Shown: positions 1 through 8,312, counted from the stretch's first letter. The stretch is 21,701 bases of DNA from Clostridium sp. 28_12 (GCA_001916055.1 MNRR01000043.1:1-21701), one strand, 5' to 3'. Notes: generated by a model from the sequence alone, not told the origin. Translations and numbers: made by a program.

Positions 1-210
1 TTTCATAGTAGCTTAAAAAGATGGATAAGGAAGTTTAATGGTGTTTCAACCAAGTTCCTAACTAACTACTTTTTTTGATATAAATGGACTCAATTATTTA
101 AAAGAAAAATGGAAAGAAATAAGCTTAAGAAATTTTTTATTCATGCTAATTCAACACATTCTATATCTTTAATAAAGGATTTTAAGATTAAAGGGCTAAT
201 TTATGCATAA
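1..210 (+). pseudogene. IS1595-type transposase, 3' remnant with an internal stop
   Basis: The frame from base 1 reads as the C-terminal tail of an IS1595 (ISXO2-like) DDE transposase: FHSSLKRWIRKFNGVSTKF resembles the conserved tail 'H..LK.W...F.GV.TKYL.NYL', and after it comes a basic tail with FFIHANSTHS and IKDFKIKGLIY, ending at TAA 208-210. The frame is broken by TGA at 76-78 after NYFF, where family members usually have a tryptophan-rich stretch, so a TGG-to-TGA change is the simplest explanation. The 5' part lies outside the window, so I cannot tell whether the rest of the gene is intact. The family assignment rests on recognised motifs, not on a search. Confidence 0.6.
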
Positions 211-231
211 GAGGTAAAATTTGTTTTAACT

Positions 232-261
232 TTGCTGTTTCTAGTGTACAATAAATATAAT
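232..261 (+). promoter_or_regulatory. Putative sigma-A-type promoter for the 352-663 gene
   Basis: TTGCTG (232-237), an 18-base spacer and a perfect TATAAT (256-261) lie about 90 bases upstream of the GTG start. The -35 is only partly consensus. The site sits just beyond the transposase remnant, so it could have belonged to the end of the IS. Confidence 0.4.
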
Positions 262-351
262 GATTTATGAACAATTGTAATTTTATACGAATTAGTTGAT
301 TATTAAAATTCTTATTGTATAAATCAATTATAGTATATTGGAGGAGGTAAT

Positions 352-663
352 GTGAAAAAAAGAAAGATAGGAATAGGTACAACTTCTTTAGTGTTATTTA
401 TTATAGGTTCTTTATTTGCCTTTACATTTAATAAGGTTTGTATAGGAGATAATATTTTAAATTATATTGGGTTAAAATCATGGTCTAATGGAAATCAAGG
501 AACACATTATACAATATTCTACTCTCTATTATTTTATATTCCATCATTAATTATTGGTTATAAGTTTAATGATAATTTTGGTTCTAAAGTTGGTAATATA
601 CTATCAACTATTATGGTAACAATTATAATAGTAACTTCGTTACTTTTTACAGCCATTATCTAA
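352..663 (+). CDS. Small multi-pass membrane protein, unknown function
   Basis: This encodes a 103-residue protein I do not recognise. It starts at GTG 352, which has an excellent Shine-Dalgarno GGAGGAGG at 340-347. The overlapping ATG at 350 runs straight into TGA, so GTG is the only sensible start. A basic N-terminus (KKRKIG) is followed by three hydrophobic stretches at about residues 9-27, 55-71 and 83-102, suggesting a three-helix membrane protein with the N-terminus inside. The loop between helices 1 and 2 contains NYIGLKSWSNGNQGTHY, of the size of an extracytoplasmic loop. It lies between an IS remnant and a lipoprotein gene. No function can be assigned. Confidence 0.6.
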   Translation: MKKRKIGIGTTSLVLFIIGSLFAFTFNKVCIGDNILNYIGLKSWSNGNQGTHYTIFYSLLFYIPSLIIGYKFNDNFGSKVGNILSTIMVTIIIVTSLLFTAII

Positions 664-694
664 ATTTAAATTTTGATATTAGTAAAACAATCTG

Positions 695-708
695 AATATA
701 TTGCGATT
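695..708. repeat. 14-bp direct repeat, copy 1 (AATATATTGCGATT)
   Basis: This 14-mer lies 31 bases after the stop of the small membrane protein gene. An identical copy sits at 1312-1325, just after the stop of the lipoprotein gene, so the pair brackets the lipoprotein gene in the same orientation. Confidence 0.6.
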
Positions 709-839
709 TAAAATAAAAGTAGACAAGATTACTATTTGTCCACAAATTTTAGAAGAGTAATTACTGGAACATTAAGAATTTAAAATTGCTTTATATAATA
801 TATTGAACTAATAATCTTATAATTTATGAGGAGATTTAA

Positions 840-1307
840 ATGAATAAAAGGATATTTTTTAAATTAGGATTAGTCTTATTATCTCTGTCACTTGTGGCAT
901 GTGGACAGAAGAATAATTCAGAAGGAAAAGAAGATTCTTCTAAATCAAATGCAAGTAATTCTATTAGCATTACTCAAAATTCTGAAGGAGACAGTATAAA
1001 CACTACATCTTCCACTGTTGAAAATTCAGAAGATAATAACCATGAAGATATGCACCAAGATATTCAATCAAATATAGAACAATATACTCAAGAGGAATCA
1101 ACTGAAGATGAATACTATACAATAATAAAAGATGCTTGGCAGAAACAAAAGGATTATATTAAATCTATTGAGGACTCTAAAGTAAAACAATCAGTACAAA
1201 CCTCAAGGTCTGCTGCTATTATGGAAGCAAATAGATTGCTTATAGAACATTCAGAAGATTCAGATGCAATAAATTCAAGTTTAAAGAGGGTTCTAAATGA
1301 TGAATAA
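840..1307 (+). CDS. Predicted lipoprotein, unknown function
   Basis: This encodes a 155-residue secreted lipoprotein. The signal peptide MNKRIFFKLGLVLLSLSLVAC has the KR positive charge, a hydrophobic core and a lipobox LVAC with the lipidated cysteine at residue 21. Residues 22-95 are a low-complexity linker rich in Ser, Asn, Glu and Asp, typical of a tether across the cell wall. Residues 96-155 look helical (DAWQKQKDYIKSIEDSKVKQ) and may be a small folded domain; I do not recognise it. The start ATG at 840 has GAGGAG at 828-833. A perfect TATAAT at 794-799 lies upstream without a clear -35. The gene is bracketed by a 14-bp direct repeat and followed by two hairpins, so it looks like a self-contained unit. 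Confidence 0.75.
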   Translation: MNKRIFFKLGLVLLSLSLVACGQKNNSEGKEDSSKSNASNSISITQNSEGDSINTTSSTVENSEDNNHEDMHQDIQSNIEQYTQEESTEDEYYTIIKDAWQKQKDYIKSIEDSKVKQSVQTSRSAAIMEANRLLIEHSEDSDAINSSLKRVLNDE

Positions 1308-1311
1308 TTTT

Positions 1312-1325
1312 AATATATTGCGATT
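1312..1325. repeat. 14-bp direct repeat, copy 2 (AATATATTGCGATT)
   Basis: Second exact copy of the 14-mer at 695-708, beginning 4 bases after the lipoprotein stop codon. Confidence 0.6.
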
Positions 1326-1328
1326 CAA

Positions 1329-1354
1329 ATAGGATGTCCAAATGGACATCCTAT
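1329..1354 (+). other. Perfect 11-bp hairpin after the lipoprotein gene
   Basis: ATAGGATGTCC and GGACATCCTAT form a perfect stem around AAAT. Only a mixed TATGTTATG sequence follows, so it is not a classical intrinsic terminator. It may stabilise the 3' end or be a protein-binding palindrome. Confidence 0.55.
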
Positions 1355-1402
1355 TATGTTATGCTAATTTCAACACTATTTTAAAACAAAGCCATATAAA
1401 AT

Positions 1403-1430
1403 AAAAGCGGATACTTTTAATCCGCTTTTT
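1403..1430 (+). terminator. Intrinsic terminator before spoIIE
   Basis: AAAAGCGGAT and ATCCGCTTTT form a stem around a 7-base loop and end in a T-run. The A-rich 5' arm makes it potentially bidirectional. It separates the lipoprotein transcript from spoIIE. Confidence 0.8.
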
Positions 1431-1500
1431 AATTATAACACAATATACAAATTTTCATATAGGAATATAATATATTATTAATGTTCATTGAGGAAAAGTA

Positions 1501-4461
1501 ATGGGGCATAAATATAAAAAACATCATAAAGCAGAGAAAAAGAATATATCTGAAAATGATAAAAAAATTTTATATTTATTAAATATTCAGTTGCAATCAA
1601 TAATGATATATTTAACTGCAGATGTATTCTTTTATAATTTTGCACTTATATTACTTGAATCAGCATGTGGCAATAAATCAGACCATAAGCCCAATGAAAA
1701 TGTATTTTTAGTTAATGGTTGTGTTTTAGCACTTATAGCTAGTATATTAATATCCCATGTAAGTTTTACGGCTTATGAGAATATACACTTTAGAGATTTA
1801 AATGGGGAAATTGATTATAGTACCAATCCAGAAGAAAGTATAGCCATTTCTTCATTATATCTAATATTACTTTTTTTTATTAATTTAATTGGTGCTATAG
1901 AGTTATACAAAAGAGTGAACATTTGCACAATAAAAGTAACTCCTCAATGGATTATGGTACTAAAGATTCAGCTTCAAGCATATAAAATTAGATTTTTAGG
2001 AGATTATTCATTTTTAATTGCTACTTTAGAAAGTTTTGAACTTATAAATAGTAAGTATGATAATAGTAAAAGTAATGGTAAAAGTAATATTCAAAATCCA
2101 GATATTCCAGCATTAATTGGAGCATGTTTATACTTAGTTGAAAGAATTATGTTATTGTATGTAAGTTATCAAGTGTATTCACACTTAGTTAATGAGTGTG
2201 GTGATGTTATAGATTCTAAATACTTAGAACCTAATAAGCTTGCCATATTAGGAAATATAATAGGAGTTGGAGCAACAGGAGCATTAAACTACATATTAAT
2301 AATATTAGTATTGCTAATATTAATGTGTATAAAACCTCCAAAAGAAAACGATCAATACAAAAATGAGCAAATACAAATAGCAGGACATGTTTTTGTAAGT
2401 ATATTATTAGTTATGTTAGCAAAACTAATATTAACAAGATTTACAGTTGCAGACATGTTAATGCATATAACACTAGCTATATTTTCAGTAGTATTTTATA
2501 AAATATTTGTAAACTCATTAATTGTAATACAAGAAATGATGGAAAAAGAAGCATTTTCAATAGAAGAAGTAATAGGAGCAAGTTTATTAGTTTCCATAGC
2601 TTTTTCTGCGCTTGGAGATTTTTCAATATTAGGGTTATCAATCAGAAATATTTTAAGCATATTAATTGTACTAATTTTAGGGTGGAAAAATGGTGTTTTA
2701 GTTGGAGCAACTGCAGGAGTTACAATTGGTGTAACTTTAGGAATAATTGCTCAAAATGAACCTATTGTTGTGGCAATATATGCACTTTCAGGAATGGTAG
2801 CAGGATTACTAAACAGATTTGGAAAAATAGGAGTAATAGCAGGATTCCTTATAGGAAATGGAATATTGTTATATGCTACAAATGGAACAGCAAACGATTT
2901 AGTAGTAATAAAAGAGGCATTAATTGCATCACTAGGGTTGCTTGCAATACCAAAGTGGGCTGGCATAAATATAGAAGAACTTGTTAGAACTGATAATATG
3001 TTGCCAGAATATAATAAAAGAGGATTAGAGCAAAGTAAAGAAACAATAGATCAGCTAAATATGGTATCAGAAACTATAAAAGATATAGCAAGTACATATC
3101 AAGAAAAAAATGATACAAATATGTACTTTAAAAATAGACAAGCATTTATAACAGAATTGCTAAACAATTTAGATGGACTTGAAGAAAATATGTTATATGA
3201 TGATATGACAAAACCTGAAAATGAAATTGTAAATGAATTATTTGACATATTGTTAGACAAACAAGAAATCAATAGAGAGGATTTGTTAAAAACATTTTCA
3301 AAATTTAATAGTTACATAGTTCAATACAATGATGAAAAAATAAGCAAAAGGATGAATGGAGATATTGAACAAATAGTAAAAGCAGTAAATTATGCATATA
3401 AAGTAAGCAAGTCAAATTTCATTTGGGAAGAAAAAGTAAAATCAAACAAAAAAAATGTACAAGCACAGCTTGATGGGGTTTCAAAAGCAATATCAAGTAT
3501 AGCTGTAAAAATGGAAAAAGAAATTAAAAATGAAGATGATTATTCAGATAAAAAAGGAAAAATTATAAAATCACTTGAAATAAAAGGAATTTTGTGTGAT
3601 GGAATAGAAATAAACAAAAAAGAAAATAGATATTTTATAGATGTATACTTGCAAGATGATAGTAAAATAAATGAAAATTCAGACTTTGATAAAATTCAAA
3701 AAGTATTAGAAAAAAGTTTGAATGAAAAATTGATGAGAAATGAGACCAAAATCCGTAAACTTAACAAACGAGGTAAAAGGGTAATTAGTTATTTATCAGC
3801 AGATAAATTTATTGTGCAAATAGGACAGGCTACAAAAATAAAAGAAGACAGCCCTGTTTCAGGAGATAGTTCGTTGCAAATAAGATTAAATGATGGAAAA
3901 TATTTAATTGCATTAAGTGACGGAATGGGAAGTGGGCCAGATGCTAGAAAAAGTAGCCAGATAGCAATAAAAATGCTTGAAAGATTATTAATGTCAGGAT
4001 TTGATAAAGATACATCAATAGATTTGATAAATACAACAATTATGAATACGAATGAAGAGATTTTTGCAACACTAGATATAGTAATTGTTGACTTATATAA
4101 TGGAAAAATAGAATTTATAAAAAATGGAGCTTGTCCAACATATATAAAAAATAAGAAAAAGGTTCAAATAGTAAAATCACTAAGCTTGCCAGCAGGAATT
4201 TTAAAAGATATAAATTTAACAACTTATGATAAAGACATAGAAGATCAAGATATTTTGGTAATGTGTAGTGATGGAATTTTAGATGCGAATATAGAGTATA
4301 AGAACAAAGAACTTTGGGTAAAGTATATGTTAGAAGATATTGAAACTACAAATTGCCAAAAAATTGCAGATGTAATTTTAAATGAAGCTGTTGACAATAG
4401 CTACGGAATTGCAAAAGATGACATGAGCATAATTGTATGCAAACTTGTTAAACAAGAATAA
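1501..4461 (+). CDS. spoIIE: Stage II sporulation protein E (PP2C phosphatase) with extra N-terminal membrane modules
   Basis: SpoIIE is the membrane-bound serine phosphatase that dephosphorylates SpoIIAA to activate sigma-F in the forespore and binds FtsZ at the polar septum. This 986-residue copy is longer than the 827-residue Bacillus subtilis protein. Residues about 285-495 are the multi-helix SpoIIE membrane region (EEVIGASLLVSIAFSALGD, then Gly-rich helices), 500-760 the charged regulatory region, and 765-986 the PP2C domain. Metal-site aspartates are visible as SGDSS (D789), SDGMGSG (D807), CSDGILD (D924) and KDDMS (D973/974). The 789-807 spacing of 18 equals that of B. subtilis D610-D628. 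Residues 1-280 are an extra part made of two related three-helix modules. GAGGAAA precedes ATG 1501. A TATAAT at 1466-1471 lies upstream; no clear Spo0A box (TGTCGAA) was seen. The partner genes spoIIAA/AB are not in the window. Confidence 0.93.
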   Translation: MGHKYKKHHKAEKKNISENDKKILYLLNIQLQSIMIYLTADVFFYNFALILLESACGNKSDHKPNENVFLVNGCVLALIASILISHVSFTAYENIHFRDLNGEIDYSTNPEESIAISSLYLILLFFINLIGAIELYKRVNICTIKVTPQWIMVLKIQLQAYKIRFLGDYSFLIATLESFELINSKYDNSKSNGKSNIQNPDIPALIGACLYLVERIMLLYVSYQVYSHLVNECGDVIDSKYLEPNKLAILGNIIGVGATGALNYILIILVLLILMCIKPPKENDQYKNEQIQIAGHVFVSILLVMLAKLILTRFTVADMLMHITLAIFSVVFYKIFVNSLIVIQEMMEKEAFSIEEVIGASLLVSIAFSALGDFSILGLSIRNILSILIVLILGWKNGVLVGATAGVTIGVTLGIIAQNEPIVVAIYALSGMVAGLLNRFGKIGVIAGFLIGNGILLYATNGTANDLVVIKEALIASLGLLAIPKWAGINIEELVRTDNMLPEYNKRGLEQSKETIDQLNMVSETIKDIASTYQEKNDTNMYFKNRQAFITELLNNLDGLEENMLYDDMTKPENEIVNELFDILLDKQEINREDLLKTFSKFNSYIVQYNDEKISKRMNGDIEQIVKAVNYAYKVSKSNFIWEEKVKSNKKNVQAQLDGVSKAISSIAVKMEKEIKNEDDYSDKKGKIIKSLEIKGILCDGIEINKKENRYFIDVYLQDDSKINENSDFDKIQKVLEKSLNEKLMRNETKIRKLNKRGKRVISYLSADKFIVQIGQATKIKEDSPVSGDSSLQIRLNDGKYLIALSDGMGSGPDARKSSQIAIKMLERLLMSGFDKDTSIDLINTTIMNTNEEIFATLDIVIVDLYNGKIEFIKNGACPTYIKNKKKVQIVKSLSLPAGILKDINLTTYDKDIEDQDILVMCSDGILDANIEYKNKELWVKYMLEDIETTNCQKIADVILNEAVDNSYGIAKDDMSIIVCKLVKQE

Positions 4462-4474
4462 TTTAAAAAAAGGC

Positions 4475-4503
4475 TTGAAATTAAATAAGGGTTAGTATAT
4501 AAT
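4475..4503 (+). promoter_or_regulatory. Sigma-A-type promoter for the 4536-5108 pair
   Basis: TTGAAA (4475-4480), a 17-base spacer and TATAAT (4498-4503) lie 32 bases before the next start codon, so the two small genes need not depend on the spoIIE promoter. Confidence 0.65.
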
Positions 4504-4535
4504 TTGATTGTACAGATGAATTAAGGAGGATTAAT

Positions 4536-4721
4536 ATGGAAAAAAATACAGTAGAAACAGCAGAGAATGTATCGAGAGAAAGAAAATTTCAAGAAGATAG
4601 ACTAGAAGGAAAAAAACGAATGGCATTAGAATTAGAAAAAAGAGATTCTGAACTTTCAAATGATATTGCGAAAGTACAAGGAATTTCATCAAAGGCAGAT
4701 GAATTTGAAATAGGAGAATAA
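4536..4721 (+). CDS. Small charged helical protein, unknown function
   Basis: This encodes a 61-residue protein, strongly charged (about half Glu, Lys, Arg and Asp), with no membrane segment or signal peptide. The middle (ERKFQEDRLEGKKRMALELE) looks like one long helix. A textbook Shine-Dalgarno AAGGAGG lies just upstream of ATG 4536. The stop is only 3 bases before the next start, so the two genes should be translated together. I do not recognise a family. Its own promoter and coupling to the next gene make it a credible gene despite its size. Confidence 0.65.
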   Translation: MEKNTVETAENVSRERKFQEDRLEGKKRMALELEKRDSELSNDIAKVQGISSKADEFEIGE

Positions 4722-4724
4722 GAT

Positions 4725-5108
4725 ATGAAAGAAAATACTCAAGAAAAAGATTTAATCGAAAGAAACGAAGATAATAATATATTTGGAAAGATAAAAAATT
4801 TTTTTAGAAATTTATTTGGAAAAAAAGAAATAGAAGTAAATAACGTTGTTGATGAACATTTAGAAATGGAAATGGAAAAAAGTGATGCTTTTAGAGATTC
4901 AATAAGAAATGTAGAAGTTGACAATTCAAATATTTTTGAACTTCAAAGAAGATATCATAATGGGGAAGTTTCTATTAAAGAATTGACAAATGAACAAATA
5001 AAAGCTTTATGTGATTTATATGATGATAAGATTGCAGATTTAAAAAAGACAATTGCAGCTAAAGAGCAAATTCTTGCTAATTATAAAAAAGGAAATAGAG
5101 CAAAATAA
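4725..5108 (+). CDS. Small charged protein with an amphipathic helix, unknown function
   Basis: This encodes a 127-residue protein with no signal peptide. Residues about 19-34 (IFGKIKNFFRNLFGKK) form a basic, Phe-rich amphipathic helix that could lie on a membrane surface. The rest is acidic and helical, ending in a probable coiled coil (ALCDLYDDKIADLKKTIAAK, then EQILANYKK). The Shine-Dalgarno GGAG overlaps the end of the preceding 61-residue gene, which implies translational coupling. A strong terminator follows at 5127-5153, so these two genes form a closed two-gene unit. Function unknown. Confidence 0.7.
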   Translation: MKENTQEKDLIERNEDNNIFGKIKNFFRNLFGKKEIEVNNVVDEHLEMEMEKSDAFRDSIRNVEVDNSNIFELQRRYHNGEVSIKELTNEQIKALCDLYDDKIADLKKTIAAKEQILANYKKGNRAK

Positions 5109-5126
5109 ATTTATAAAGTTTTGCAC

Positions 5127-5153
5127 GAGATATGTATCCACATATCTCTTTTT
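5127..5153 (+). terminator. Intrinsic terminator
   Basis: GAGATATGT and ACATATCTC form a perfect 9-bp stem around ATCC, followed by TTTTT. It ends the two-gene unit starting at 4536. Confidence 0.85.
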
Positions 5154-5207
5154 GAGGTTTGCAGAAAACAGCACTCAAAATATTGATAGAGTACAATAAT
5201 GCAGATA

Positions 5208-5303
5208 CATCTCCAATTTTTGTGAAAAAATCATAAAATCATCTCTAAAAAACGTGAAAAAAATCAAAAAACATCTCCAAAAAATGTGAAGAAATTAATC
5301 AGG
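5208..5303. repeat. Three imperfect tandem copies of a 32-bp unit
   Basis: CATCTC recurs at 5208, 5240 and 5272, exactly 32 bp apart. Each is followed by a Y/A-rich stretch, then GTGAA and an A-run ending near ATCA (consensus roughly CATCTCYAA-N5-YGTGAARAAA). The units abut with no spacers. They lie between the terminator at 5127-5153 and the promoter at 5348-5376 of the WG-repeat gene, where an upstream regulator could bind. Confidence 0.65.
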
Positions 5304-5347
5304 CTATTATATTATAATTTTTAATAAAATAATTATTAGCAATTTAC

Positions 5348-5376
5348 TTGTAACTTAAAACATTTTATGATATATT
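5348..5376 (+). promoter_or_regulatory. Sigma-A-type promoter for the WG-repeat gene
   Basis: TTGTAA (5348-5353), a 17-base spacer and TATATT (5371-5376) lie 36 bases upstream of the chosen start codon. Confidence 0.55.
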
Positions 5377-5412
5377 ATATTTGTAAAAAAATATGGAAGG
5401 ATGATAGTAAAT

Positions 5413-6921
5413 ATGGCAAGAGGAAAACGATATCAAACAGAAGGAAAACTAAATTACACAAAAGTATTCGCTGTAATAATTGCTATAGCAGTTTTAATAA
5501 TGGTTATAATCATGATAAGAAACGTATTAAAACAAAGAGAAAAAGTAACCAAAAACTATCAATATTTTGTACTATATTCGCAAAATAAATGGGGAGTAAT
5601 AAACCAAGATGGAGATGAAGTAATACAACCATCATACCAAGAAATGATAGTAATACCAAATAAAGAAAAAGACGTATTTATCTGCACATATGATGTAGAC
5701 GAAAACAGTGGAACATATAAAACAAAAGCAATAAATGAAAAAAATGAAGAAATACTAACAGAATATGATCAAATAGAACCAATTGAGAACATAGATAAAA
5801 ACAACAATGTGTGGTACGAAAAAAACATCTTAAAAGTAGAAAAAAGTGGAAAATACGGATTAATAGACCTAACAGGAAAAGAAGTATTACCACTAGAATA
5901 TGATGAAATCTCAGGATTAGATGGGCAAGAAAATAGTATCATAATAAAAAAAGACGGAAAATTAGGGCTAGTAAATGACAATGGAAACATCATTATAGAA
6001 GCAAATTACAAAGACATAAAAATATTAGGAGAAACATATAAAGAAGGGTATATTACTGTAGACGAAAACGAAAAATATGGAGTAGTAAGTGCTACAAAAA
6101 AGCAAATACTTGAAAACAATTATGATGAAATATCATCAGTTTATTTAAAAGAATATTATTTAGTTAAAGAAAATGGAAAACAAAAAGTAATAAATTCAAA
6201 AGGAGAAACAATATTAGATAAAGGATTTGATGAATTGAAATCAGCAACAACAAATGGTTTTATATTTGTTAAAAACAATCTATATGGAGAAATAAATACT
6301 TCTGGAGAAGTAACATTAGAAGCAAAATATCAAGACTTAAAAGAAATAAAAGATAGTACATATATAGCAAAACTAGATAACAAATATGGAATAATAGACA
6401 ATATAGGGAATGTGCAAGTTGAATTGAAATATACAGGAATGACATATAATGAAAAAGCTGATTTAATATTTGCAGAAAATGCAGATTATCAAACATCTAT
6501 AATTGATAACAATTATCAAGTAAAAGCAACAGGAATACTTTCAGAAGTTAATACAGAAGATGAATATATAAGAATGAGAATAAATAATGACTACAAATAT
6601 TACTCTTTAAAAGGAGAAGAAACTTCAAATATAAATGTATTAAAAAATAATACTATCTTTTTAAGCAAAGAAGATGGCAAATACGGATATGTTGACAAAA
6701 AAGGAAAGCCTGTAACAGAATATATATATGATGACGCAACAGAGCAAAATGAATATGGATATGCAGCAGTAAAAAAAGACGGCAAATGGGGTTCAATCAA
6801 CAAAAATGGAGAAGAAGTTGCAAAACCACAATATGACTTAGAAAATAATTTAAAAATAGATTTTATAGGAAAATGGCACTTAGGAGAAGATTTAAACATG
6901 AATTACTATTGTGAAAAATAA
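5413..6921 (+). CDS. Membrane-anchored WG-repeat protein
   Basis: This encodes a 502-residue protein. I chose ATG 5413 because AAGGA at 5397-5401 is correctly spaced for it, while the in-frame ATG at 5401 overlaps that ribosome site. A basic N-terminus is followed by one membrane helix at about residues 17-36 (VFAVIIAIAVLIMVIIMI), which places the rest outside the cell. The body is about nine or more WG/KWG-type repeats (K-W/Y-G-hydrophobic-I/V-N/D-x-x-G), for example KWGVINQDGDEVI, KYGLIDLTGKEVL, KLGLVNDNGNIII, KYGYVDKKGKPV and KWGSINKNGEEV. The middle repeats are degenerate. WG repeats form beta-propeller-like surfaces that usually bind partners or cell-wall components; no enzyme activity is implied. 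The next gene begins 41 bases after the stop and is probably co-transcribed. Confidence 0.85.
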   Translation: MARGKRYQTEGKLNYTKVFAVIIAIAVLIMVIIMIRNVLKQREKVTKNYQYFVLYSQNKWGVINQDGDEVIQPSYQEMIVIPNKEKDVFICTYDVDENSGTYKTKAINEKNEEILTEYDQIEPIENIDKNNNVWYEKNILKVEKSGKYGLIDLTGKEVLPLEYDEISGLDGQENSIIIKKDGKLGLVNDNGNIIIEANYKDIKILGETYKEGYITVDENEKYGVVSATKKQILENNYDEISSVYLKEYYLVKENGKQKVINSKGETILDKGFDELKSATTNGFIFVKNNLYGEINTSGEVTLEAKYQDLKEIKDSTYIAKLDNKYGIIDNIGNVQVELKYTGMTYNEKADLIFAENADYQTSIIDNNYQVKATGILSEVNTEDEYIRMRINNDYKYYSLKGEETSNINVLKNNTIFLSKEDGKYGYVDKKGKPVTEYIYDDATEQNEYGYAAVKKDGKWGSINKNGEEVAKPQYDLENNLKIDFIGKWHLGEDLNMNYYCEK

Positions 6922-6962
6922 CCAAAAGATGATATCTATTGGAGAGAGGAACGTAATAATAT

Positions 6963-8192
6963 ATGGAGCTAAAGACAAAATATCAATATACTTATTTTAT
7001 ATACCCTTATGTAATTAAAGAAAATAAATTTACAAAATATTTATTAAAATTATTAAAAGATAAAAATTGCGAATTAAAAATGTTCAAAAAAGAAAATGAT
7101 TTAAGTTTATATTCATATTTTTCTCATAGAGCAAGAAACTACATGTTTAATAGTTTTAATTATAGCAAAACAAGACTAGCAAGGTTGAATGACTTACCAC
7201 TAGAAACTAAAGCAGCAATCTTAGCACAAAATTCTTGTACAATCTTTGAATATAATATAAAAAAAGACATACAAGGAAAAACAGCAGAAAGAAGTGGAAT
7301 ATTTTTCAAAATTCCTAAAATAGAAATAATATGTTTTAATACAGGAATATGCTTTCTATGTATAAAAACAAACATAGAAGAAAGCAATAAATTTGCAGAT
7401 TTATTGAATTTTAATTACAAATTTAGAGACATAAACCAAGAATTTGCTAATATGAATAATTATGATAATATAAGAGTACAAACAGACTATTTTGCTGATG
7501 TACAATATTTTAAAGATTTCATATCAGGAATAACAGGACCTATGACAGAAGCATTAAAATTAGATATTGACACAGAAAGATTTTTAACGTTTTCATATGT
7601 ATGCATTGACCAAGAGGCTTGGAATAATACAAACGAATTTGATAATATTAGAAGTAATTATATGAAATTTCTAAATATCTTACCAAGTGATAATAGTGTA
7701 AATTATTCTAAAGAAGATATGAAAGTTATTTCAAAATGGAAATATGCTAAATTAGGTGTAACTAAACAAGGCGTAACATTATTTGGCTCAAGTTGTGATA
7801 TGAATAATTATACAGTATTTCCACATGAATTTGAGAAACAATATTTATATACATATATATTAGCACTTTATACAAAAATATATTTAAGAAAAATAAATTT
7901 AGAATTTGAGCAAAATATAAATATAAATAAAGCACGAAAAGAATTTATTTATTTTACGCAAACTTTATGGATTAATGAAGTGACATCAGATGATACAGGT
8001 TCATTATTTTATCAAAATTTAAATGAAGTACTAGAATTGAAAAAAACATATATAGAAACCAAAAATAAATATGATATTTTATATAAAGAAATGAATATAG
8101 AGAAAACAGCAAAAAACAATTCGATAATTATTGTGATTTTGGTGATTGCATTAATAATTAATTTAATTAATTTATTGTTTTTGGGCAAATAA
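6963..8192 (+). CDS. Tail-anchored protein, unknown function
   Basis: This encodes a 409-residue protein I do not recognise. It has no signal peptide. A large soluble N-terminal region (about 1-380) alternates beta-rich and helical segments (TYFIYPYVIKENKF, IFFKIPKIEIICFNTGICF, YLYTYILALYTKIYL). A helical stretch (LNEVLELKKTYIETKNKY) leads into a single C-terminal membrane helix at about 387-406 (IIIVILVIALIINLINLL). The body is therefore probably cytoplasmic, with the tail in the membrane. The general shape, a soluble body followed by a long helix and C-terminal membrane segment, recalls CorA-type proteins, but only one helix is present and no GMN motif is seen, so I do not assign it. GGAGAGAGGA at 6941-6950 is the ribosome site, at a longish spacing. 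It follows the WG-repeat gene and may interact with it across the membrane (inference). Confidence 0.7.
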   Translation: MELKTKYQYTYFIYPYVIKENKFTKYLLKLLKDKNCELKMFKKENDLSLYSYFSHRARNYMFNSFNYSKTRLARLNDLPLETKAAILAQNSCTIFEYNIKKDIQGKTAERSGIFFKIPKIEIICFNTGICFLCIKTNIEESNKFADLLNFNYKFRDINQEFANMNNYDNIRVQTDYFADVQYFKDFISGITGPMTEALKLDIDTERFLTFSYVCIDQEAWNNTNEFDNIRSNYMKFLNILPSDNSVNYSKEDMKVISKWKYAKLGVTKQGVTLFGSSCDMNNYTVFPHEFEKQYLYTYILALYTKIYLRKINLEFEQNININKARKEFIYFTQTLWINEVTSDDTGSLFYQNLNEVLELKKTYIETKNKYDILYKEMNIEKTAKNNSIIIVILVIALIINLINLLFLGK

Positions 8193-8198
8193 CAGAAG

Positions 8199-8234
8199 AA
8201 GTTGATGTATAATGCATATATATCAACTTTATTA
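8199..8234 (+). terminator. Probable intrinsic terminator
   Basis: AAGTTGAT (8199-8206) pairs with ATCAACTT (8222-8229) around an AT-rich loop that can extend the stem. TTATT follows. The T-run is interrupted, so confidence is moderate. Confidence 0.5.
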
Positions 8235-8312
8235 TTTGATAATAAAAAATTAATCTGTCCACTATTGTTCTTAGACTATGATGTGGCTTAAAGAAAGGAA
8301 TGAAAATAAAAA

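Noticed and set aside
5208..5303. Three 32-bp repeats considered as a CRISPR array
   Set aside because: The units are imperfect and abut with no spacers, and no cas gene is present.
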